This document shows, piece after piece, positions 6,730 through 10,210 of a stretch of DNA of 10,210 bases (position 1 is its first letter; the number at the start of each line of letters is the position of its first letter). The DNA is from Cyanobacteria bacterium OH_CFB_184. GTDB taxonomy: Bacteria; Cyanobacteriota; Vampirovibrionia; Gastranaerophilales; Gastranaerophilaceae. The notes below the pieces were generated by a model, which did no database searches, had not been told where the DNA came from, and saw only the letters and a program-made list of their open reading frames with translations. The translations under genes were made by a program, and so were the position numbers. The DNA lies in assembly GCA_023414155.1 (NCBI GenBank), contig JAEZOG010000114.1, positions 1 through 10,210 of the forward strand. The letters run 5' to 3'.

Positions 6730-6738
6730 ATTATATCA
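6730..6738 (-). promoter_or_regulatory. Extended -10 promoter of the yraN-family gene
   Basis: On the minus strand, TGATATAAT combines a perfect TATAAT with the TGn extension, which can compensate for the poor -35 region (TTCTTG about 17 nt upstream). Usual spacing puts +1 near 6723, at the first ATG of the gene. Confidence 0.5.
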
Positions 6739-6777
6739 GCAATAGCAAAAAACAAGAATTTATGCTAAAAATAAAAT

Positions 6778-7617
6778 ATGCAAAAATCAATTTTAATCAC
6801 AGGATCATCATCAGGTATAGGAAAAGAAATTGCAAAAACCCTTGCAGAAGAAGGGTATTTAGTATTTGCAGGAGTGAGAAAAAAAACAGACAAAATTACT
6901 CTTGAACAATTAAACAAAAATATAAAAGGCGTATACCTTGATGTAACCAGCCAAGCAAGTATTGATAAAGCTTATTTATACATAACAAAATTCACTAATA
7001 ATTTGTCAGGCATTATCAATAATGCAGGGATTGCAATCGGCGGACCTATAGAATATTTACCTGTAAACAAAATAAAAGAACAGTTCAACGTGAACACTTT
7101 TGGAGCTGTTGCAGTTACGCAAAAGTTTTTACCGCTTATCGATGAAGGCAAAATTATAAATACAAGTTCAATGGCAAGCACTGGGATTTTCCCATTTTTA
7201 GCACCTTATTGTGCTTCAAAAAGATCATTAGACATTTTATTCAATGCGATGGGTTTAGAATTTAAAAAACCAAAAGTAAAAGTGGTCTCAATACAGCCTG
7301 GTACGATTAAAACACCTATATGGGACAAGTCGGTAGAAAATAATTTATCTGTTTTTCAGACCCTTCCAGAAGAGTGTATCGAAAAATATTCCACAGAGCT
7401 TAATATGATCGAAAAAAATGCCAAAAATAGCAACAAAAAAGGACTAGATGCCAAAGTTGTAGCAAAACTTGTATCAAAAGTATTGAAACTTAAAAACCCA
7501 AGACCTTGTTATACAGTAGGAATAGATGCTTTTTGGATAGTATTATTTGCTAAGCTGCCTCAATGCGTAGTAAACTTCATAGTTAAACACGTTTTAAGCA
7601 AAAGAATTATTGCTTAA
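6778..7617 (+). CDS. Short-chain dehydrogenase/reductase (classical SDR)
   Basis: NAD(P)-dependent oxidoreductase with a Rossmann fold, 279 residues. The cofactor-binding TGSSSGIG is at 8-15, Arg34 after the second strand suggests NADP(H) preference, Asp55 lies in LDV and NNAG at 81-84. The catalytic residues Asn106, Ser131, Tyr144 and Lys148 (YCASK) are all present, followed by QPGTIKTPIW. The C-terminal part (about 185-279) resembles 11-beta-hydroxysteroid or retinol dehydrogenase-like members and ends in a hydrophobic stretch (FWIVLFAKLPQCVVNFIV) that may touch a membrane. The substrate cannot be predicted, and the neighbours give no pathway hint. There is no ribosome site before the ATG at 6778; a weak TATGCT (6761-6766) could give a nearly leaderless message. 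Its last 11 bp overlap the opposing cysteine-cluster gene. Confidence 0.92.
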   Translation: MQKSILITGSSSGIGKEIAKTLAEEGYLVFAGVRKKTDKITLEQLNKNIKGVYLDVTSQASIDKAYLYITKFTNNLSGIINNAGIAIGGPIEYLPVNKIKEQFNVNTFGAVAVTQKFLPLIDEGKIINTSSMASTGIFPFLAPYCASKRSLDILFNAMGLEFKKPKVKVVSIQPGTIKTPIWDKSVENNLSVFQTLPEECIEKYSTELNMIEKNAKNSNKKGLDAKVVAKLVSKVLKLKNPRPCYTVGIDAFWIVLFAKLPQCVVNFIVKHVLSKRIIA

Positions 7618-8005
7618 GATAATCATTGAAATTTTTATCAACAGCAAATTTAAACCCGCACCCTTCAAGAAGTTCTCCCCCATTAACGATAAACTTATTG
7701 TTAACTCGCGGATATCTTCGGCATTCAATTGATCTAAAGAGGTAATCAGCACAAGAATTATCGTCCTTAAGCGATTTACACGTAAACAATAAAGCGCCGT
7801 CTTCATCTTTGCCCGATACAAAAAAATGATTGTATGACTTACTGAACTTTTTTAAAGAATCAAATTGAGCTTCTGTCTGCACTGTTTTATCAGCAATATA
7901 AAAAACTATGTTTCTACAGCATTGGCCGCATTTGTTACAAGAACCTTTCAAAACAAATTTAGAAGAAAATAATTTAGATAAGTAGAACAATATATTTTTA
8001 AACAC
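7607..8005 (-). CDS. YkgJ-type CxxCxxCC cysteine-cluster protein
   Basis: A protein of about 132 residues in the zinc/iron-chelating cysteine-cluster family (YkgJ/UPF0153-like). CNKCGQCC (23-30) supplies four cysteines; Cys76, Cys85 and Cys95 (the latter two in CADYLFRSIECRRYP) and Cys116 complete a set of eight that probably binds an iron-sulfur cluster or zinc. Where the family often has RP before CR.YP, this protein has RS. The function of the family is not well defined. The start is uncertain. A GTG at 8005 overlaps the upstream lipoprotein stop by one base (TAGTG) and has GGG 7 nt upstream, so I prefer it; a TTG at 8017 would add four residues. It is the last gene of the leftward cluster and converges with the dehydrogenase gene, overlapping its end by 11 bp with no terminator visible. 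Confidence 0.82.
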   Translation of the reverse strand: MFKNILFYLSKLFSSKFVLKGSCNKCGQCCRNIVFYIADKTVQTEAQFDSLKKFSKSYNHFFVSGKDEDGALLFTCKSLKDDNSCADYLFRSIECRRYPRVNNKFIVNGGELLEGCGFKFAVDKNFNDYLKQ

Positions 8006-8406
8006 TATTTGACCCAAAAATCCATTATAGCAAGCTGTTTATCCAAGTTATTGATTTCAAAAGCTCTTATAATATAATATCCAGACTTATTAATAGTAAA
8101 ATAATCTATATAAAACTTTTTACTTGTATCAACATTACGATCGTATGTTTGAGATATTTTATATCCCCAATATGCTGCTTTTTCTTCTTTTTTTATTATT
8201 TGCAGCCTTATAGCCGAATCATTAAATCCTTTAGGCATAATTAAGGCATAATTTATTCGCTGACCTACCTCAAAATTCTGCACAGGGTAATTGACTGTTT
8301 TTGCAGTAATTGGCTTAGAATTCAATACCAATATAGGTTTATTTTTATCACAGCCTGAAACAATAATAGCCAGACAAAGTATCAAAACACATAATATTTG
8401 CTTCAT
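8005..8406 (-). CDS. Small lipoprotein of unknown function
   Basis: A 133-residue protein I do not recognise. It begins with a basic residue and a hydrophobic segment (MKQILCVLILCLAIIVSGC), with lipobox VSGC at 16-19, so it should be exported, cut before Cys19 and lipid-anchored. The mature part begins CDKNK; Asp at +2 is an inner-membrane retention signal in enterobacteria, but that rule may not hold here. The remaining roughly 110 residues alternate polar and hydrophobic residues and look beta-rich (YALIMPKGF, IRLQII, FYIDYFTINKSGYYIIRAFEI, MDFWV), perhaps a small beta-sandwich; that fold is inference. The ATG lies 6 nt after the TPR gene stop with no clear ribosome site, and its stop overlaps the next start, so coupling on both sides is likely. 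Confidence 0.75.
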   Translation of the reverse strand: MKQILCVLILCLAIIVSGCDKNKPILVLNSKPITAKTVNYPVQNFEVGQRINYALIMPKGFNDSAIRLQIIKKEEKAAYWGYKISQTYDRNVDTSKKFYIDYFTINKSGYYIIRAFEINNLDKQLAIMDFWVK

Positions 8407-8412
8407 GGTTGA

Positions 8413-10210
8413 TTAATTTATTAACTTATTTTTTATAAAGTTAACTTTATACTGAACATTATTTTTAATATCGACATCGTCAGAGTATTTCATAAAGTAT
8501 TCATAATTTTCGACAGCTTTTGCGTAGTTTTTTTCTTTTTCAAAAGCTAACGCCAATGCGTAATAAGCATAAGCATAGTCAGGTTTTAATGAAATTACTT
8601 TTGTGAAAGACTGCTTAGCATCTGCAAGTTTATTTGCTTCTGCCTGACACAAGCCTAAATTAAAGAGTGCATCTGTATTATTCGGATTGATTTTTAAAGC
8701 ATTTTGATATTCAAGAGTTGCAAAAGGAAGATTAGATAATACCTTATATGTGTTACCCAATTTTATATAAGCGACTTCATCTTGAGAGTTGTAAGAAATA
8801 GCTTTTTTGTATTCCTCAACTGCTTTGTCATATTGTTTGTTTTGAGAATAAGTATCTGCAAGAGCAACATGAGTTTCAGAAAGCTCTGTATTTGTAGCAG
8901 TTTTCATAGATAAAACATTGTTGTAGACCTGAACAGCATCATCTGTTTTTTGGTATTTTGCAAGCAACTTAGCGTATTGAGTTGCAACTGATTTATTTTC
9001 CGGGTCTATAGATATAGCTTTTTCATAATTTTCTAAAGCTTTACTTTTAATTCCAAGTTTATCATACGAGTTACCTATATTTGCATAGGCAATCGCATCG
9101 TTAGAATTGATTTGAGTTGCTTTTTCATAGTTTTCAATTGCTTTTCTATAATTAGTTGAAGAAACTAAGTTATCTCCTTGAGCGATATAAGCTTTTGAAA
9201 GGTAATTCTTAACTTTAGGATCTTTCTTTTGAGACAATAAGTTTGTATATATAGATATAGCAGAAGAATACATTCCGCTTGCATGGCAAGCTAGCGCTTT
9301 ATTGTACTGCAAATCATAATCGTTTGCGTTAGCAATCAATAACTCGTCATACAACTTTATTGCATCCGGGTAATCTTTGTTTAGGTGGTAAGCTTTTGCA
9401 AGTTCTTTTTTGATATCCATATTTTTAGGATCAACTGTAGAACCTTGTTTGAATGAATTTATGCCGTCTGCAAGTTTTTTATTTTTAACATACAAAAGAC
9501 CTAAATTGTAATATGCCATAGGATTTTTCTTATTTGCAACAAGGTACTTGTTATATTCTTGAATAGCGTCGGTATCTTTGCCCATATCAGCAAGCAAATT
9601 CGCATAATCAAATCTTATTGCATCAAAATCAGGTTTTATAGTAAGTGCTTTTTGGAACTGTGCTAATGCAAGATCATCTTTTTCCTGAGCTACATATACA
9701 AAAGCCAAATTGGCAAAAGAAGCATAGTCATTAGGATTCTTTTGAACCGCTTTAGTAAGTATTAATTCCGCATTTGTATAATCTTTTAATTTATATAGAG
9801 CTAAACCATAATTAGAAAACTCATTGAATGTCGTCGGATTTGAAGAATAAAGGTGATTGTACTCTTCAGAAGCATTTTTAGGATCATTCATTTTTAAATA
9901 TAGAGCAGCTAAATTTTCTCTTGCATCAATGTGATCAGGATAATGAGTTAAGAAAGTTTGATAATATTTTAAAGATTCTTCATTATCTCCCAACAACATT
10001 TTTATGTTAGCTAAATTTAAATAATTATATTTGTAATCAGGGAATATCTCTAAAGCGTGGCTGTATGCACTATATGCAGTTGCATAGTCGTGTTGTTGCT
10101 GAAGAATGTTACCGATACTAATATATATAAAAGCATCATTTGGCCTTAATCGAAGAGCTTTTTTGTATGCTGCTAAGGCATTTTGCCACTGCCCAGTATC
10201 ACTGTACATT
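8413..10210 (-). CDS. Long TPR-repeat protein, start beyond the window edge
   Basis: At least 598 residues built almost wholly of 34-residue tetratricopeptide repeats, which form a superhelical scaffold for protein binding. I count about 16 full repeats plus a partial one at the N-terminal edge, with typical cores such as AYANIGNSYDKLGIKSKAL, ALFNLGLCQAEANKLADAK and AYYALALAFEKEKNYAKA, each ending in a P-[DN]-like turn. One repeat near 340-380 is longer and others are irregular. A short basic tail (KYKVNFIKNKLIN-like) closes the protein. The ATG at 10209 falls inside helix A of a repeat, so the real start lies upstream, and a signal peptide or membrane anchor there cannot be judged. The partner and exact role are unknown. 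Spacing to the lipoprotein gene suggests joint expression, and a role in envelope assembly or protein targeting is one possibility. Confidence 0.88.
   Translation of the reverse strand, partial: MYSDTGQWQNALAAYKKALRLRPNDAFIYISIGNILQQQHDYATAYSAYSHALEIFPDYKYNYLNLANIKMLLGDNEESLKYYQTFLTHYPDHIDARENLAALYLKMNDPKNASEEYNHLYSSNPTTFNEFSNYGLALYKLKDYTNAELILTKAVQKNPNDYASFANLAFVYVAQEKDDLALAQFQKALTIKPDFDAIRFDYANLLADMGKDTDAIQEYNKYLVANKKNPMAYYNLGLLYVKNKKLADGINSFKQGSTVDPKNMDIKKELAKAYHLNKDYPDAIKLYDELLIANANDYDLQYNKALACHASGMYSSAISIYTNLLSQKKDPKVKNYLSKAYIAQGDNLVSSTNYRKAIENYEKATQINSNDAIAYANIGNSYDKLGIKSKALENYEKAISIDPENKSVATQYAKLLAKYQKTDDAVQVYNNVLSMKTATNTELSETHVALADTYSQNKQYDKAVEEYKKAISYNSQDEVAYIKLGNTYKVLSNLPFATLEYQNALKINPNNTDALFNLGLCQAEANKLADAKQSFTKVISLKPDYAYAYYALALAFEKEKNYAKAVENYEYFMKYSDDVDIKNNVQYKVNFIKNKLIN

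Noticed and set aside
7594..7821. Leftward open frame in another phase of the cysteine-cluster gene
   Set aside because: It overlaps a frame with an ordered eight-cysteine pattern and has no family features of its own.

Overview
This is an AT-rich, gene-dense bacterial chromosomal window. It carries a flagellin tail, a Bacillus-type (GSI-alpha) glutamine synthetase, shikimate-pathway genes, housekeeping genes and a start-truncated tetratricopeptide (TPR) gene. The standard code is used, and starts include ATG, TTG and probably GTG. No transposon, phage, tRNA, rRNA or CRISPR signature was seen. The combination would fit a flagellated low-GC gut-type bacterium. Gastranaerophilales/Vampirovibrionia (non-photosynthetic Cyanobacteria) or a low-GC Firmicute-like lineage are my guesses; neither can be proven from this sequence.

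Layout, left to right. At 1-813 (+) is a flagellin lacking its first residues, closed by a strong terminator. At 1009-2373 (-) is glnA with its own terminator. A 145-bp divergent intergenic region holds a promoter for each side and a short palindrome. At 2519-5313 (+) are aroC and a fused aroK-aroB gene, separated by 2 nt. At 5363-6358 (+) are surE and a ThiS/MoaD-like sulfur-carrier gene, with a near-consensus promoter whose -35 box overlaps the aroKB stop codon. At 6355-6723 (-) is a YraN/UPF0102 gene whose stop overlaps the ThiS stop on the other strand. A short divergent gap follows, then a short-chain dehydrogenase at 6778-7617 (+). This converges on, and overlaps by 11 bp, a leftward cluster running from 10210 down to 7607: long TPR protein, small lipoprotein and CxxCxxCC protein.

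How the genes work together. AroB (step 2), AroK (step 5) and AroC (step 7) are made from one transcript and supply chorismate. GlnA assimilates ammonium and is transcribed divergently from them. SurE and the sulfur carrier are co-transcribed, but no thiamine or molybdopterin partner is in the window. The TPR-lipoprotein-cysteine-cluster genes are spaced like one operon and may act together, possibly at the cell envelope; their role is unknown. Most content is ordinary core metabolism. The points most worth a second look are the sulfur carrier's Gly-Gly-Asp end, the leftward TPR cluster, the aroK-aroB fusion and a CPRC motif in glutamine synthetase.
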